From the NCBI RefSeq assembly GCF_030162935.1, contig NZ_JASAUZ010000001.1, positions 496,001 to 560,000 of the forward strand: a stretch of DNA of 64,000 nucleotides, read 5' to 3'. The number at the start of each line of letters is the position of its first letter. The stretch's first letter is position 1. This document shows, piece after piece, positions 1-8,598 of the stretch. The translations under genes were made by a program, and so were the position numbers. The notes under the pieces were generated by a model. That model was not told the origin of the DNA. It was given only the letters and a program-made list of their open reading frames with translations, and made no database searches. Origin of the DNA: Comamonas halotolerans (GTDB taxonomy: Bacteria; Pseudomonadota; Gammaproteobacteria; Burkholderiales; Burkholderiaceae_C).

Positions 1-1227
1 AACACACGCCAGGTGCGCCATGTCGCACAGCATCGCTCGCAAGTTCCCACCGCTTTTGCCAGCCATATCTCACTGGCAGCCCATCAAAAGGCGGCAGACT
101 ATACCCTGGCCAAGGCGCGCTTTGGGCTGGTGCACATGGCATGGGGTACCGTCATTTTGCTGGGCTGGACCTTGCTGGGCGGCCTCAGCACGCTCAACCA
201 CTTGCTGCTGCACTGGATCGATCCGGGGATGTCCCAGCAACTGCTCCTGCTGGCTACATTTGCACTGATCTCTGGTCTGCTGGAGCTGCCTTTTTCGCGC
301 TATCAGACCTTTGTTCTCGAAGCACGCTTTGGCTTTAACAAAAGCACACTCTCCATCTGGCTGGGAGATTTACTCAAATCCACCCTGCTTGCCAGCATGA
401 TTGGCCTGCCCATTGCCTGGGCCATTCTGTGGTTCATGGGTGCTACTGGCAGTTTGTGGTGGCTATGGGCCTGGGGTATCTGGACCGGTTTTCAGCTGCT
501 GCTGATGTGGATATTCCCCACCTTCATTGCTCCGCTGTTCAACAAGTTTGAACCGCTGGCCGACGAAAGCCTCAAAAACCGGGTCACCGCTTTGATGCAG
601 CGCTGCGGATTTGCAGCCAAAGGCCTGTTTGTGATGGATGGCAGTCGCCGCTCTGCCCATGCCAACGCCTATTTCACGGGTTTTGGTGCTTCAAAACGTG
701 TAGTCTTCTACGACACGCTGCTCAAACAATTGAGCGCTGATGAAGTGGAGGCCGTGCTGGCCCACGAACTGGGGCACTTCAAACACAAACACATCACCAA
801 GCGCATGATTGGCATGTTGCTACTGAGTCTGCTGGGCTTTGCCATTTTGGGTTGGCTGTCACAGCAAGTATGGTTCTACACCGGCCTGGGCGTGACCCCG
901 AGCACCGCTAAGGCTTTTGGCATGCCTGCGCACGATAACGCGCTGGCCTTGCTGCTGTTCATGCTTGCCATGCCAGTTTTTACCTTCTGGATTGCGCCCC
1001 TGATGGCGCACTTTTCTCGCCGCGACGAATTCGAGGCTGATGCCTATGCCTTAGAGCAAGCCAATGGTGGCGCCTTGGCTAGTGCATTGCTCAAGCTTTA
1101 TGAAGACAATGCATCCACCCTTACCCCTGATCCGGTGTATGCCCGCTATTACTATTCACATCCCCCTGCCGTGGAACGACTCGCAAGGATGCCACTGCCC
1201 CACCCAACCTCAGAAAGCGCTGCATGA
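1..1227 (+). CDS. M48 family zinc metallopeptidase, Ste24/CAAX-protease-like (5' partial)
   Basis: The reading frame is open from base 1, so the true start lies upstream; the GTG at 13 is internal. The visible 408 residues match the Ste24 branch of M48 integral-membrane proteases: several hydrophobic segments, the zinc motif HELGH (codons at 763-777) and the third zinc ligand in the E-A-D-A stretch (Glu codon at 1033). The family cleaves membrane or exported substrates; the bacterial substrate is not known from sequence. Its stop overlaps the rsgA start by 4 bases (ATGA), so the two are translationally coupled. Family assignment is firm, the substrate unknown. Confidence 0.93.
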   Translation, partial: NTRQVRHVAQHRSQVPTAFASHISLAAHQKAADYTLAKARFGLVHMAWGTVILLGWTLLGGLSTLNHLLLHWIDPGMSQQLLLLATFALISGLLELPFSRYQTFVLEARFGFNKSTLSIWLGDLLKSTLLASMIGLPIAWAILWFMGATGSLWWLWAWGIWTGFQLLLMWIFPTFIAPLFNKFEPLADESLKNRVTALMQRCGFAAKGLFVMDGSRRSAHANAYFTGFGASKRVVFYDTLLKQLSADEVEAVLAHELGHFKHKHITKRMIGMLLLSLLGFAILGWLSQQVWFYTGLGVTPSTAKAFGMPAHDNALALLLFMLAMPVFTFWIAPLMAHFSRRDEFEADAYALEQANGGALASALLKLYEDNASTLTPDPVYARYYYSHPPAVERLARMPLPHPTSESAA

Positions 1228-2207
1228 GCCGCAGACATAGCAAAGCCGCCATCGTCTCGGAACAAGCCTCCACGGAAGGTTTGGTTGTCGGCAGCCATGG
1301 TCGCCACTGCATCATCGAGACCGCCGATGGTGAACGCCGCATCTGCCACCCTCGCGGCAAGAAAAGCCAGGCGGTCGTGGGTGACCGCGTGCTCTGGCAA
1401 GCACCGCCCCCCGGTCAGGGCGAGGAAGGCACGATTGAAAAAGTTTTGGAGCGCAGCAATTTGCTGTACCGTCAGGACGAAATCCGCACCAAGACCTTTG
1501 CCGCAAATCTGGATCAGGTGCTGATCGTGATTGCAGCCGAACCTGTGTTCTCGGAAAGCCAGTTGGCCCGAGCCCTGATTGCCGCCGAAGATGCAGGCAT
1601 CACCCCAATCATTGCACTGAATAAGTACGACCTGGAAGAGCCATTTGCCATGGCTTGGCAGCGTCTGGAGGCTTACCGCAGCATCCTCAACGACGACGGC
1701 AGTGAGCACTACCCCATCATTCCGCTGAATCTCACGAGCGACGACCCCGAACAAAAAGAAGCACTGATGGCTCTGCTTGATGGCAAACGCACCTTTGTTC
1801 TCGGCCCCTCTGGGGTGGGCAAAAGCACGTTGATCAATCTGCTGGTGCCAGGCGCACAAGCCGCTACCAACGAGATCTCCCGCGTCCTGAACACAGGTAA
1901 ACACACCACAACCACCACCAGTTGGTACTGGATGGACGCTGAGCGCATGACCGCCATCATTGACTCCCCCGGTTTCCAGGAGTTTGGCCTCTACCATATT
2001 TCGGCGACTGACCTGCCTAAATGCATGCCAGATATTGGCGCCCTGGCTGACCAGTGCAAGTTCTACAACTGCACGCATCTGCACGAGCCTGGCTGCGCGG
2101 TGATGGCACAGGTCGATAACGAGGGCAGCCCACACTACATTCATCCCAACCGTTACCGCATTTACACCGAGTTGTTTGAAGAGCTCAACGCTGGATACAA
2201 ATATTGA
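1224..2207 (+). CDS. rsgA: Ribosome small-subunit biogenesis GTPase RsgA
   Basis: A circularly permuted GTPase of 327 residues that acts late in 30S subunit maturation and hydrolyses GTP when bound to the 30S subunit. The sequence shows an N-terminal OB-fold region (about 15-95), the G4 motif NKYD (133-136) ahead of the G1 P-loop GPSGVGKST (194-202), the G3 motif DSPG (247-250), and a C-terminal zinc site with Cys278, Cys283, His285 and Cys291. Length and motif order are typical. It starts at ATG inside the 4-base overlap with the upstream protease gene and is followed by an intrinsic terminator. Confidence 0.97.
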   Translation: MSRRHSKAAIVSEQASTEGLVVGSHGRHCIIETADGERRICHPRGKKSQAVVGDRVLWQAPPPGQGEEGTIEKVLERSNLLYRQDEIRTKTFAANLDQVLIVIAAEPVFSESQLARALIAAEDAGITPIIALNKYDLEEPFAMAWQRLEAYRSILNDDGSEHYPIIPLNLTSDDPEQKEALMALLDGKRTFVLGPSGVGKSTLINLLVPGAQAATNEISRVLNTGKHTTTTTSWYWMDAERMTAIIDSPGFQEFGLYHISATDLPKCMPDIGALADQCKFYNCTHLHEPGCAVMAQVDNEGSPHYIHPNRYRIYTELFEELNAGYKY

Positions 2208-2245
2208 TAGCGAAGCTCAAGCCGTTCACCCATCATCAAAGCAGC

Positions 2246-2279
2246 AAAAAAGCCTGCTGAACAAACAGCAGGCTTTTTT
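2246..2279. terminator. Intrinsic terminator after rsgA, probably bidirectional
   Basis: The inverted repeat AGCCTGCTG/CAGCAGGCT with a 6-base loop is flanked by A6 and T6 tracts. It lies between the convergent rsgA (+) and the CobD/CbiB-like gene (-) and could end transcription from both sides. Confidence 0.9.
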
Positions 2280-2310
2280 GCAGGAGACAAATTAGCAGGC
2301 AATCAGGCAA

Positions 2311-3297
2311 TTAACCCAGAAGACGCGCCAAACTCAGCAGCGCCAGCAACAGCATCCATACCACCACACTGCGCCAGACCAAGCCCACAACCGAACGCAA
2401 GTGACCAATCTCCGCTTCTCGGCCAGGGGTTACGCCGGGTTCTTGCCAAGTGTCTTCATCGTCGTAAATCGGCGCAATTTCGACGTTGTCACGCATCTTC
2501 AGACCCTCTCCACCCAGACGCACATCAATGGCGCCTGCCGTGGCAGCCAGAATCACACCATCGTTGTCATTCGGGAAATGCTTGGTGTGGAAACGCCAGC
2601 CATCAATCGCATCTTCAAAGCTGCCCACAACGGCAAAACTCAGTGCCGTCATGCGGGCTGGCAACCAGTCAATCACCACCCATGCTTGTTTGGCCGATTG
2701 CTGCAAGCGCTCACTCACAGGCGCAGCACCTCCAATGGATGTGCGCGACCAGTAGCGCGAAAGATACTCTGCCAGGCGGTAAAGCACAGCCCCGGCAGGC
2801 CCCAGCCCCAAAGCGGCCAGCAACGCAAACCAGAACAGCACACCAAACACATGACGGTGTGCGCTCAGCACCGAATACTCGATCACATGGCGCACCACTT
2901 CACTGCGCGGAATTTCCGTAGTTTCCACCTGGCGCCAATCGGCCAAAGCTTCGCGAGCGGCCTGCTCATCACCATTGTCAAGCGCATCACGAATGCGTGT
3001 GAAATGGTGACTGAACTGGCGAAATCCCAGCGTGACGTACAGCACACCCACATTCCAGAGCATGGCCACCGGCCAGCCTACCCAGCGCATCAGCAACCAG
3101 TACAAACCAAGCACCAGCAGCATGGGAGGAATGATGGCCAGCCCCCAGGCTACCCAGCCATGGTGTTCTCGACCTGCATCAAAGTTGCGACGCACAGACA
3201 CGGACCAGGCCCGCACACCAGCATGCACAAGATTATCTCGTGACAGCGGTCGGGCTTGCTCCAACAACAAGGCAAGCAAGATGGCAAAGAAACTCAT
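2311..3297 (-). CDS. CobD/CbiB-family integral membrane protein
   Basis: A 328-residue protein with several hydrophobic segments (an N-terminal helix beginning MSFFAILLALLLEQ, two around 60-105, two around 160-195, one at the extreme C-terminus). It resembles the CobD/CbiB and AmpE-like family, whose true CbiB members make adenosylcobinamide phosphate in cobalamin synthesis. No other cobalamin gene lies nearby, so the function may differ. The ATG at 3297 is chosen because homologues start with this hydrophobic helix and an AAGG ribosome site precedes it; the frame is open a further 84 codons upstream. It lies downstream of the CoA pyrophosphatase gene on the same strand. Confidence 0.75.
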   Translation of the reverse strand: MSFFAILLALLLEQARPLSRDNLVHAGVRAWSVSVRRNFDAGREHHGWVAWGLAIIPPMLLVLGLYWLLMRWVGWPVAMLWNVGVLYVTLGFRQFSHHFTRIRDALDNGDEQAAREALADWRQVETTEIPRSEVVRHVIEYSVLSAHRHVFGVLFWFALLAALGLGPAGAVLYRLAEYLSRYWSRTSIGGAAPVSERLQQSAKQAWVVIDWLPARMTALSFAVVGSFEDAIDGWRFHTKHFPNDNDGVILAATAGAIDVRLGGEGLKMRDNVEIAPIYDDEDTWQEPGVTPGREAEIGHLRSVVGLVWRSVVVWMLLLALLSLARLLG

Positions 3298-3352
3298 ACC
3301 TTGATGATACTTGCAAGCATTCGCAAGGCCACCGCAAAGCCTTGGAGTTTGT

Positions 3353-4066
3353 TCAGGCGGCCATGAAATGGTAGAAATTACGCAGCATTCCAGCAGTGGC
3401 TCCCCAGATATAACGCTCACGCCCTGCATCGTCATAAGGCATGGAAAACCACTCCCGCTCCCAGCCCTGCCACTGCAAGCGGTGGCGTTGGTGATTGGCT
3501 GGATTGAGCAAAAATCGCAGCGGCACCTCAAACACATCGGCCACTTCATAGGGATTAGGTCTGAGCGCTACATCTGGCTGCACCAAAGCCACTACAGGGG
3601 TAACGCTAAAGGCAGTGCCAGTTTCATAAACCGGCAAGCTGCCTAACACCTCCACCTGCGCCGCTTCAAGCCCGACCTCTTCTTCAGCCTCGCGCAAAGC
3701 GGTGGCGATTACATCTTTGTCTTCAGGATCTTTCTTGCCGCCAGGAAAGGCCACCTGCCCCGAATGCGTGGACAGCTGCTGCGTGCGCTGTGTCAGCAAA
3801 ACCGTCAACTCCTGGCGCAACACCAAAGGCACCAAAACAGCTGCCTGCACGGGCATACGCTCAACGAACTGTCCTTCCTTGCGCACCTCCGGTTGCCATA
3901 CAGGCGGTCGTGCAAAACGTGCGCGCAAAGCTTGCGGTGTTTGCCCCTGCAAAGGCACGTCCGGCAAATGCTGATCTGTCCCCACAATGGGTACTTTGCG
4001 GGGGTCAAAGTTGGGAATACTGGCGGTCAATGAAGCGGACCGCAGAGGGACTGAAGGGGAAGACAA
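3353..4066 (-). CDS. Nudix CoA pyrophosphatase (NudL-like)
   Basis: The protein carries the Nudix box (about residues 109-133, G-x5-E-x7-R-E-x2-E-E form) preceded by a stretch reading TQRTQQLSTHSGQVAFPGG. That extended motif is characteristic of peroxisomal-NUDT7/YeaB-type hydrolases that split coenzyme A into 3',5'-ADP and phosphopantetheine. I place the start at TTG 4066 (237 residues) because GGAG sits 8 bases upstream and no in-frame ATG or GTG gives a sensible N-terminus; the upstream frame runs through the rplS terminator. It sits just past that terminator and just before the CobD/CbiB-like gene, so it probably depends on readthrough or its own weak promoter. Confidence 0.85.
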   Translation of the reverse strand: MSSPSVPLRSASLTASIPNFDPRKVPIVGTDQHLPDVPLQGQTPQALRARFARPPVWQPEVRKEGQFVERMPVQAAVLVPLVLRQELTVLLTQRTQQLSTHSGQVAFPGGKKDPEDKDVIATALREAEEEVGLEAAQVEVLGSLPVYETGTAFSVTPVVALVQPDVALRPNPYEVADVFEVPLRFLLNPANHQRHRLQWQGWEREWFSMPYDDAGRERYIWGATAGMLRNFYHFMAA

Positions 4067-4086
4067 GAAAGCATCTCCGTCGGCAT

Positions 4087-4121
4087 AAAAAAAGCCGCCA
4101 CAGCGAACTGTAGCGGCTTTT
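4087..4121 (-). terminator. Intrinsic terminator of the rpsP-rimM-trmD-rplS operon
   Basis: Read on the minus strand, AAAGCCGCTACAG pairs with CTGTGGCGGCTTT (one G-U pair) around a TTCG loop and is followed by seven T residues. It lies about 20 bases past the rplS stop codon. Confidence 0.9.
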
Positions 4122-4142
4122 GCCTGAAAAGGCAGACGCGTA

Positions 4143-4532
4143 TTACTCGGCTGCTGCAGCAACAGTCTTGTTAACGCGTTGTGGCAGCTTTTCCTTGATA
4201 CGTGCCGACTTGCCGCTGCGCTCACGCAGGAAGTACAGCTTGGCACGACGCACGTCACCACGACGCTTCACTTCGACCTTGGCGATCAAAGGAGAGTAAG
4301 TCTGGAATGTACGCTCCACGCCTTCGCCGGAAGAGATCTTACGCACGGTGAACGCGCTGTTCAGACCACGGTTACGCTTAGCGATCACCACGCCTTCATA
4401 GGCCTGTACACGCTTGCGCGAACCTTCAACCACGTTCACGGACACGATCACGGTGTCGCCAGGCGCGAAAGAAGGAATGGTCTTGTTCAGGCGAGCAATT
4501 TCTTCTTGCTCAAGAGTCTGGATCAGATTCAT
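4143..4532 (-). CDS. rplS: 50S ribosomal protein L19
   Basis: The 129-residue protein starts [12 protein letters not shown] and contains the L19 core ([19 protein letters not shown], then [13 protein letters not shown] and [19 protein letters not shown]). L19 sits at the 30S-50S interface. It is the last gene of the rpsP-rimM-trmD-rplS operon and is followed directly by a strong terminator. The frame runs far upstream inside trmD, but homology and length set the start at ATG 4532. The C-terminal tail is Ala-rich. Confidence 0.98.
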   Translation of the reverse strand: MNLIQTLEQEEIARLNKTIPSFAPGDTVIVSVNVVEGSRKRVQAYEGVVIAKRNRGLNSAFTVRKISSGEGVERTFQTYSPLIAKVEVKRRGDVRRAKLYFLRERSGKSARIKEKLPQRVNKTVAAAAE

Positions 4533-4644
4533 GATTTCATCCAAATCGATCGTGTCCGCGCCAGGATTGGCAAGCCTCGGGATTGAGGCGTAGGCTGCAT
4601 TCAAACCGATGCAGCGGCCGGATATAGGATCGAAGAACCGGTAA

Positions 4645-5415
4645 TTATAGCTTGCCTGCGTTTTTTGCCAAAAACCCTTCGTCTTTGGCATCCAGCAGCC
4701 CCTTGGCGCGCGCTTGCTCCAGCAGCTCAGGGCGGTACTGGCTGGTAATACGCAAGCGATGGTCGCGGCGCCAGCGCTCGATATTCGCGTGGTGCCCCGA
4801 TAGCAATGCTGGTGGCACTTCTTGCCCTTCCCAGACTTCGGGACGTGTGTAATGCGGGCAGTCGAGCAAGCCATCCAGCGCCGGGTTGAAGCTGTCCTGC
4901 TGAAAACTGCCTTCATCATTGAGCACACCAGGCTGCAAACGCGTGATGGCATCCAGCATCACCATCGCAGCCAGTTCTCCCCCCGACAAAACAAAGTCAC
5001 CCAGACTCAGCTGATGTGTGACATGCTTATCAATGAAGCGCTGGTCAATACCTTCGTAGCGACCACACAGCAAGATGGCCCCCTGGCTGTCTGCCCATTG
5101 CGCCACCACCTCATGCTTTAGCGTGGTACCAATCGGCGAAAACAGCACAACAGGCGTCGGCTCAAGTACCCCGACCTCGGCGCGTGCAGCACAGATGGCC
5201 TCCATGCAATGCTGCAACGGCTCCGCCATCATCACCATGCCAGGGCCTCCTCCGAAGGGACGGTCATCCACTCGGCGGTAATTTCCCTCAGCATACTCAC
5301 GAGGATTCCACAAATGCACCGCGACCTGCCCCGAACCATAAGCGCGGCGTGTTACTCCACTCTCAAGGAATGGAGCAAACATTTCGGGAAACAGGGTAAT
5401 GATGTCAAAACGCAT
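4645..5415 (-). CDS. trmD: tRNA (guanine37-N1)-methyltransferase TrmD
   Basis: TrmD methylates G37 of tRNAs with G36, using S-adenosylmethionine, and so prevents +1 frameshifting. The 256-residue protein begins [13 protein letters not shown] and holds the SPOUT knot: the [11 protein letters not shown] and [15 protein letters not shown] motifs are both visible. An ATG six codons upstream exists, but the family start is the one at 5415. It lies between rimM (26 bases upstream) and rplS (112 bases downstream) in the conserved operon. Confidence 0.97.
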   Translation of the reverse strand: MRFDIITLFPEMFAPFLESGVTRRAYGSGQVAVHLWNPREYAEGNYRRVDDRPFGGGPGMVMMAEPLQHCMEAICAARAEVGVLEPTPVVLFSPIGTTLKHEVVAQWADSQGAILLCGRYEGIDQRFIDKHVTHQLSLGDFVLSGGELAAMVMLDAITRLQPGVLNDEGSFQQDSFNPALDGLLDCPHYTRPEVWEGQEVPPALLSGHHANIERWRRDHRLRITSQYRPELLEQARAKGLLDAKDEGFLAKNAGKL

Positions 5416-5441
5416 GGAAGCACAGCCTGCCAAGGCAAGAT

Positions 5442-6011
5442 TTAGTAGTCGGTTTGCCAGTCAGCAATGATGGTCTTGGCCTGCAGATCCACATTGTCGA
5501 TGTAAGCATCCACAAATGGAATCAAGCGCTCACGCTCCTTGCCATCTTCTTCGTAGCCCAGCACCAAGGTTGTCTGCGGGCCGGTCGCCAGCAAATCTTT
5601 GACTACTCCCAGATCCAGGCCTTCACGGTTTCGTACTTGCAAGCCCATCAGATCGACCCAGTAGTACTCACCATCATCCGTTTTGGGAAAATGTTCACGT
5701 GCTACAAAAATGCGTGCCCCCCTCAATGCTTCGGCCGCGTTGCGATCTGGCACAGCGGGAGATGTCGCAACAATGGTGTCCGAATGAGGGCGAGCTTGCT
5801 TGACTGGCAGCAGCACCGTACCTACAAAATTCTTTGCACCTTTTTCAGCAGGCAGCAAAAACCATTGCTTGGCAGTGAACAATGCCTCAGGGTCGGCGCT
5901 GTACGCAATGACCTTGAACCATCCCTTCACCCCCCAAGCATCCGCAATCCGTCCTACCTCCACGGCATCTTCAGGCAGCGCAGCGGATTCAAGTTCAGGC
6001 ATGTGGCTCAT
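5442..6011 (-). CDS. rimM: Ribosome maturation factor RimM
   Basis: A 189-residue protein needed for processing and assembly of the 30S head; it binds S19. Recognisable blocks are the N-terminal [16 protein letters not shown] segment of the RimM barrel and the C-terminal PRC-barrel region with [11 protein letters not shown] and [10 protein letters not shown]. An alternative ATG lies three codons inside. It is separated from rpsP upstream by an intrinsic-terminator-like hairpin, so it and trmD are probably made at a lower level than S16. Confidence 0.96.
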   Translation of the reverse strand: MSHMPELESAALPEDAVEVGRIADAWGVKGWFKVIAYSADPEALFTAKQWFLLPAEKGAKNFVGTVLLPVKQARPHSDTIVATSPAVPDRNAAEALRGARIFVAREHFPKTDDGEYYWVDLMGLQVRNREGLDLGVVKDLLATGPQTTLVLGYEEDGKERERLIPFVDAYIDNVDLQAKTIIADWQTDY

Positions 6012-6037
6012 GGAAATCTACAAAAAGCAGAGAAAAG

Positions 6038-6079
6038 AAAAAACGGGTTCCGTCAGACTAGCCAACGGAACCCGTTTTC
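6038..6079 (-). terminator. Internal terminator/attenuator between rpsP and rimM
   Basis: On the minus strand, AACGGGTTCCGT pairs with ACGGAACCCGTT around an 8-base loop and is followed by TTTTTTC, so it has the form of a real intrinsic terminator. It lies 14 bases after the rpsP stop and 26 bases before the rimM start, inside an operon. Partial termination here would give excess S16 mRNA over rimM-trmD-rplS. Confidence 0.8.
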
Positions 6080-6093
6080 TATGAGAGTGCTAA

Positions 6094-6348
6094 TTAAGCA
6101 GCAGCCTTAGCAGCAGCTTGCTTGATCAGACGCTCAGCAGTGTCGGAAGCTTGAGCACCAACGCTCTTCCAGTAAGCAACGCGGTCCAGCGCAACGCGCA
6201 GGCCTTCTTCAGCGCCGCGAGCGTTAGGGTTGTAGAAACCCAGACGTTCGATGCACTCGCCGTCACGACGAACGCGCTTGTCAACAGCGATAAGATTGAA
6301 AAATGGACGTGCCTTGGAGCCGCCACGGGAGAGTCGAATAACGACCAT
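6094..6348 (-). CDS. rpsP: 30S ribosomal protein S16
   Basis: An 84-residue protein starting [17 protein letters not shown], typical of S16, with the GFYNPNA block and an Ala/Lys-rich C-terminus. S16 is an early-to-middle 30S assembly protein. It is the first gene of the rpsP-rimM-trmD-rplS operon. A TATAAT box about 104 bases upstream is the probable promoter. The hairpin after its stop codon suggests it is transcribed more than the rest of the operon. Confidence 0.98.
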   Translation of the reverse strand: MVVIRLSRGGSKARPFFNLIAVDKRVRRDGECIERLGFYNPNARGAEEGLRVALDRVAYWKSVGAQASDTAERLIKQAAAKAAA

Positions 6349-6451
6349 GATTTATCCTTCGGGTGGTCGCAGCAAATTTGCTGCAAGAGTTTTTCACGAC
6401 GTTTGAGACACGCGACATGGCCACCCGGCCAGCGACACGCCGAAAACGTAG

Positions 6452-6457
6452 ATTATA
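6452..6457 (-). promoter_or_regulatory. Probable -10 box of the rpsP operon promoter
   Basis: TATAAT on the minus strand, about 104 bases before the rpsP start. No good -35 hexamer is visible at 16-18 bases, so the call rests on the perfect -10 box and position. Confidence 0.45.
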
Positions 6458-6473
6458 TAGGTTTCTTATTTCT

Positions 6474-6998
6474 ATGCCTACTGTTCGTGCAAGCGAGCCT
6501 TTGGACCTGCCGGCTATTACCGCTATTTATCGCCATCACGTTCTGCATGGAACGGGGACTTTTGAGATCGAACCACCCACACTGGCGGATATGTCAGCCC
6601 GGCGCCAAGACGTTTTGAGCAAAAACCTGCCTTGGCTGGTGGCAGAAAGTGCTGACGGCTCGATCCTGGGCTACGCCTACGCCAACTGGTTCAAACCCCG
6701 CCCGGCATTTCGCTTTTCCGCTGAAGACTCCATCTACATTGCTGATGCCGCCCGAGGACAAGGCATTGGCAAAGCCTTACTCCACGCCTTGTGCAATGAG
6801 TGCGAAGCAGTTGGTGTGCGCAAGCTGATCGCCGTGATTGGCGACAGTGCCAACACCGGCTCCATTGCCCTGCATCACGGCGCTGGCTTCTCCCATGCAG
6901 GCACTTTGAGCAGCGTCGGCTGGAAATTTGACCGCTGGCTGGATGTCGTAATGATGGAGAAGTCCCTAGGTGCGGGAGACCGCAGCTCTCCCGAATAA
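6474..6998 (+). CDS. GNAT family N-acetyltransferase, phosphinothricin/amino-acid sulfone acetyltransferase type
   Basis: The 174-residue protein has the GNAT acetyl-CoA site (ARGQGIGKALLHALC) and the profile of the PAT/MddA subgroup: an N-terminal YRHHVLHGTGTFE block, then GYAYANWFKPRPAFRFSAE, and a late SIALHHGAGF motif. Members acetylate phosphinothricin or methionine sulfone and sulfoximine; the natural substrate here cannot be read from sequence. The ATG at 6474 matches family length. It is divergent from rpsP, with 125 bases between the starts, and lies 7 bases upstream of the TM2 gene, so those two may be cotranscribed. Confidence 0.88.
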   Translation: MPTVRASEPLDLPAITAIYRHHVLHGTGTFEIEPPTLADMSARRQDVLSKNLPWLVAESADGSILGYAYANWFKPRPAFRFSAEDSIYIADAARGQGIGKALLHALCNECEAVGVRKLIAVIGDSANTGSIALHHGAGFSHAGTLSSVGWKFDRWLDVVMMEKSLGAGDRSSPE

Positions 6999-7005
6999 TG
7001 GGCGC

Positions 7006-7452
7006 ATGAAAAACAAGACGACCGCTGCATGGCTGGCCTTCATCGGAGGGCCGTTGGGTCTGCATCGCTTCTATCTGTACGGACTGGGCGACACTTTAGG
7101 CTGGCTACTTCCTGTTCCTACTGCGCTTGGCCTTTACGGTATACAGCGCATGCAGCAGTTCGGTCAGGATGATCAGCTCAGTTGGTTGCTGATTCCACTA
7201 TTGGGCTTCACGATTGCTGCGTGTGCACTGGTGGCGATTGTGTATGGCCTGCGCAGCCCGGAACAATGGAACAGCTGCTTCAATCCCCAGGCCAAGCAAG
7301 ATGCACAGCCAGGCGCCACCAACTGGTTCACCATTGGCGCTATCGCCCTGGCCTTGATGATTGGTGCAGCGGTGCTTATGGCCAGCTTGGCCTATAGCTT
7401 CCAGCATTACTTTGAATACCAGATCGAAGAAGCACGCAAAATTTCACAGTAG
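7006..7452 (+). CDS. TM2 domain-containing membrane protein
   Basis: The 148-residue protein starts MKNKTTAAWLAFIGGPLG; the first 45 residues form a TM2-type hairpin (short helix, GLHRFYLYG turn, second helix). Two more hydrophobic segments follow at about 62-85 and 106-132, giving about four membrane spans. TM2 proteins are widespread and mostly uncharacterised. It sits directly behind the GNAT gene and converges with pitA across a shared terminator. The ATG at 7006 is preferred over an earlier in-frame codon at 6970 because the upstream residues overlap the GNAT gene and are not TM2-like. Confidence 0.75.
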   Translation: MKNKTTAAWLAFIGGPLGLHRFYLYGLGDTLGWLLPVPTALGLYGIQRMQQFGQDDQLSWLLIPLLGFTIAACALVAIVYGLRSPEQWNSCFNPQAKQDAQPGATNWFTIGAIALALMIGAAVLMASLAYSFQHYFEYQIEEARKISQ

Positions 7453-7491
7453 ATGCGGCTCTACACCCAGTCTCCAAACAAGCCCCAAAAG

Positions 7492-7529
7492 CAAAAGGAC
7501 TTCGAAGCCTTTTCGCATCGAAGTCCTTT
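7492..7529. terminator. Terminator between the TM2 gene and pitA
   Basis: The inverted repeat AAAGGACTTCGA/TCGAAGTCCTTT has a loop of about 11 bases. The minus-strand side ends in a T-rich stretch, so it mainly serves the DUF47-pit operon, but it may act in both directions. Confidence 0.7.
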
Positions 7530-7562
7530 GTGTGGAAGCTGTCAGCCCCATGGGAAAACTGC

Positions 7563-8573
7563 TTAGTACAACTGCAGGCTTATCCAGTAAGCAATTGCAG
7601 CCACAAACGCGCTGGCAGGAATGGTCAGGATCCAGGCCCAGACGATATTGCCTGCGACGCCCCAGCGTACCGCGCTCATGCGCTGCGTGGAGCCCACACC
7701 CACAATCGCGCCTGTAATGGTGTGCGTGGTCGAGACAGGCACACCCATCATGGTGGCAGTGAACAAGGTGATGGCACCACCGGTTTCCGCACAGAAACCT
7801 CCAACTGGCTTGAGCTTGGTGATTTTCTGACCCATGGTCTTCACGATACGCCAGCCACCAAACATCGTACCCATGCCAATCGCAGCGTAACAGCTCACGA
7901 TCACCCACAGGGGCGGCGATGTTTCGCCACTGCTCATATAGCCGGTTGCCAGCAGCAAGAGCCAAACAATACCGATGGTTTTCTGGGCATCGTTACCGCC
8001 ATGCCCCAAAGAATACGCACCCGCAGACACCAGTTGCAAGCGGCGGAACCATTTGTCTACCTTGCTGGGGCGGGAGCGGCGACAAATCCAAGCCACCGCC
8101 ACCATCAACAGCGATCCGAACAAGAAGCCCAACATCGGCGAGATGAAGATAAACGCTACCACCTTGAAGATACCGCTGGCAATCAGCGATCCTGTGCCTG
8201 CCTTGGCAATCACAGCACCCACAATGCCGCCAATCAAAGCGTGTGAGGAGCTAGAGGGAATGCCGTAATACCAAGTGATCAGGTTCCAGACGATGGCGCC
8301 AGCCAGAGCACCAAACACCACATGGGTGTCCACAATATCCGGATTCACGATTCCTTTACCCACTGTCGCAGCCACACTCAGGTGAAAGACGAAGATAGCG
8401 ATAAAGTTAAAAAATGCTGCAAAGACCACGGCTTGCGTGGGCTTGAGCACACCGGTTGAGACCACGGTTGCGATGGAGTTAGCCGCATCATGAAAACCAT
8501 TCATGAAGTCGAACACCAGCGCCATCGCCACCAACAAAATGACCACCCACAGAGCGGCTTGTACGGTTTCCAT
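7563..8573 (-). CDS. pitA: Low-affinity inorganic phosphate transporter, PiT family
   Basis: A 336-residue membrane protein of the PiT family, which imports metal-phosphate with protons or sodium. The duplicated PiT signatures are present: DFMNGFHDAANSIATVV near the N-terminus and GHGGNDAQKTIGI in the middle, with about ten hydrophobic segments and the hydrophilic loop (RRSRPSKVDKWFRRLQ) between. It lies 25 bases after a DUF47 gene, the usual partner. The pair sits downstream of a tandem Pho box, so PhoB control is likely; direction (activation or repression) cannot be read from sequence. Confidence 0.95.
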   Translation of the reverse strand: METVQAALWVVILLVAMALVFDFMNGFHDAANSIATVVSTGVLKPTQAVVFAAFFNFIAIFVFHLSVAATVGKGIVNPDIVDTHVVFGALAGAIVWNLITWYYGIPSSSSHALIGGIVGAVIAKAGTGSLIASGIFKVVAFIFISPMLGFLFGSLLMVAVAWICRRSRPSKVDKWFRRLQLVSAGAYSLGHGGNDAQKTIGIVWLLLLATGYMSSGETSPPLWVIVSCYAAIGMGTMFGGWRIVKTMGQKITKLKPVGGFCAETGGAITLFTATMMGVPVSTTHTITGAIVGVGSTQRMSAVRWGVAGNIVWAWILTIPASAFVAAIAYWISLQLY

Positions 8574-8598
8574 GTTCAGGATTCCCTGTGCCGTTCAA

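Noticed and set aside
1152-2144. A 330-codon minus-strand frame opposite rsgA
   Set aside because: Antisense shadow of a clear GTPase gene.
2311-3549. Longer 412-residue form of the CobD/CbiB-like protein
   Set aside because: The first 84 codons lie upstream of the AAGG-preceded ATG and overlap the Nudix gene in another frame; homologues start at the hydrophobic helix.
4143-4952. Extended 269-residue L19
   Set aside because: The extra N-terminus is a frame through trmD; L19 is 129 residues.
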